A DNA stretch of 60,000 nucleotides from contig OX485809.1 in NCBI GenBank assembly GCA_950295325.1, positions 2,544,001 through 2,604,000 of the forward strand, given 5' to 3'. A program made the position numbers and the translations under genes. A model generated the notes under the pieces. The model saw only the letters and a list, made by a program, of their open reading frames with translations. It was not told where the DNA came from and searched no databases. Each line of letters begins with the position of its first letter. Positions within the stretch are counted from its first letter, which is position 1. Positions 58,973 to 60,000 of the stretch are shown piece by piece. This stretch comes from Polytrichum commune. Its lineage: Eukaryota; Streptophyta; Polytrichopsida; Polytrichales; Polytrichaceae.

Positions 58973-59159
58973 ATATTATGAAGAAGAAGAAATCTCTTGG
59001 CATGTTTTGATGTTCCTTGGAATGTTATCCTAAGGTTTTCACGGCACCAAATTCCACCAATTAAGCCGCCTTTGAGTAAACACTAAAAGAAATTGCGAGG
59101 GATTTTTACAAGCATAAATAAAATGGTATCTAAACTAATAGGTGACTTCATATAAGTAG

Positions 59160-59380
59160 CCCCCCAAATCTTATCAACATGGACATGGGAGCCCTGAACC
59201 ATGCAGGGTATGACCCGGGGAAATGGAGGGTGACCCGGTGAAGAGCTAGCAGTGTGCTTGAGGAATGAGGGGGCGGGGGTGACCCGGGGGAACAACGGGT
59301 AGTTGGCCGGGTGGGGCTAGGTTCTTGGAATGGGGGTGGCCATGTCAGCGGGCCACGGTGGCGTGACGTGACGTGGACAT
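59160..59380. other. GC-rich block with tgacccgg motifs
   Basis: It contains atgacccggggaa, gagggtgacccggtgaag and gggggtgacccgggggaac, motifs shared with 56216-56285. There is no clear gene. It may be a piece of the same unknown repeat. Confidence 0.35.
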
Positions 59381-59476
59381 GCACAAAAGAGTGTGTTGTG
59401 TGGATTATCCTGCCATGTAGGCAATCTCATGGTATGAGTGTGTCTCAAGAGTTTGAAAACACATTGGCAAATTTAA

Positions 59477-60000
59477 GGAGCACTTTACACTGGAGCTTGA
59501 GGGCCCTTGACATGTGATATACAAATTATATGAGTGGTCAAGAAGTTGGAGACGGTCCAAGTTCACTTTATATTGGATCTTGAGAGCCTAAGGGAGTAAG
59601 GGAATTTAAATGGATGAAAAATCTACATGGCAACAAGTGGAGTATGTTTCATGGTTTGTTGGGTATTGTGTTAGGTCCTTGAAAAAGAGGTGGGTCTAAG
59701 GCAAAATCAGGGACAATGATAATCAATTAGATTGCCATTGATTCCTACATATATCACATTGCCATGGTGAGGATCTAAGCCCAAACATTGTCATGTAGAT
59801 TTTTCATGGTCCACTTTCACTTTACATAACCCTTCACTTCCTAAGAGGCCCGTTTTGGGCTTATGAATGATTCTTGTAGGCAAGTTCATCCAGAAGAAAG
59901 GTGCTAGGAAGGACACAACATGTATTGTTATGTTCCTCGTGTAATTTTCTTGTCAATGACGATGATCCTATTCCAATACGAAAAAGTTGGTTGTTCACAA
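59477..60000 (+). mobile_element. MITE of the GGGCCACTT family, cut by the window end
   Basis: The left end GGAGCACTTTACACTGGAGC follows TAA (59474-59476). Internal landmarks 'ggagacggtccaagttcact', 'aaatctacatggcaaca', 'ttgtgttaggtcctt' and 'gaggtgggtctaaggc' match the copies at 28172 and 30676. The right end lies beyond base 60000. Confidence 0.6.

Overview
The window is nuclear DNA of a land plant. Its genes carry GT-AG introns, and it holds Tourist/Harbinger-type MITEs, tRNA-derived SINE-like copies, a mitochondrial nad2 scrap, and plant families: the nitrate-transport partner NAR2/NRT3, a twin-LOV photoreceptor and an EDR2_C (DUF1336) protein. Both LOV domains keep the photoactive-cysteine motif GRNCRFLQ. 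That pattern is known from bryophyte and lycophyte LOV/LOV proteins, whereas seed-plant PAS/LOV proteins usually lose the first cysteine. I therefore infer a non-seed plant; no species is claimed. All exon structures were worked out by hand from frame, splice sites and family similarity.

Layout. 1-9.4 kb: no gene, but several MITEs, two SINE-like copies and dispersed repeats. 9.5-13.4 kb: NAR2-like gene (+, 2 exons), with tandem repeats upstream, a 360-bp foldback and a ~90-bp minisatellite in its intron, and a duplicated 3' flank. 13.6-15.8 kb: repeat copies. 15.8-23.5 kb: a long non-LTR retrotransposon (-). 23.5-33 kb: repeat-rich, no recognisable gene. 33.2-39.4 kb: twin-LOV gene (+, 7 exons) preceded by a ~230-bp tandem array. 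43.2-47.2 kb: REX4-like DEDDh exonuclease gene (+, 9 exons, one apparent frame problem). 47.5 kb: nad2 fragment. 50.9-52.2 kb: 3' remnant of a 3-hydroxyisobutyryl-CoA hydrolase-like gene (-). 53.3-55.4 kb: EDR2_C-only gene (-, 3 exons). 55.4-60 kb: repeats.

The most unusual object is the retrotransposon. Its first ORF carries a perfect 2A ribosome-skipping motif (GDIEPNPGP). The second frame reads for about 7 kb through an apurinic endonuclease, a reverse transcriptase with YADD, a chromodomain-like segment, an RNase H with all catalytic acidic residues, and a C-terminal CCHC plus PD-(D/E)XK domain like the RLE endonuclease of R2-type elements. This dual-endonuclease plan recalls the Dualen/RandI group described from Chlamydomonas. 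The main frame has no indel over this length and is broken only by TAA/TAG codons, each one C-to-T step from a Gln codon. That points to a young copy silenced by a few transitions.

A second theme is locally duplicated DNA around genes: upstream of and inside NAR2, upstream of and inside the LOV gene, and in REX4 intron 1. Each array is unrelated to the others. The genes do not form a pathway; they are independent eukaryotic loci.
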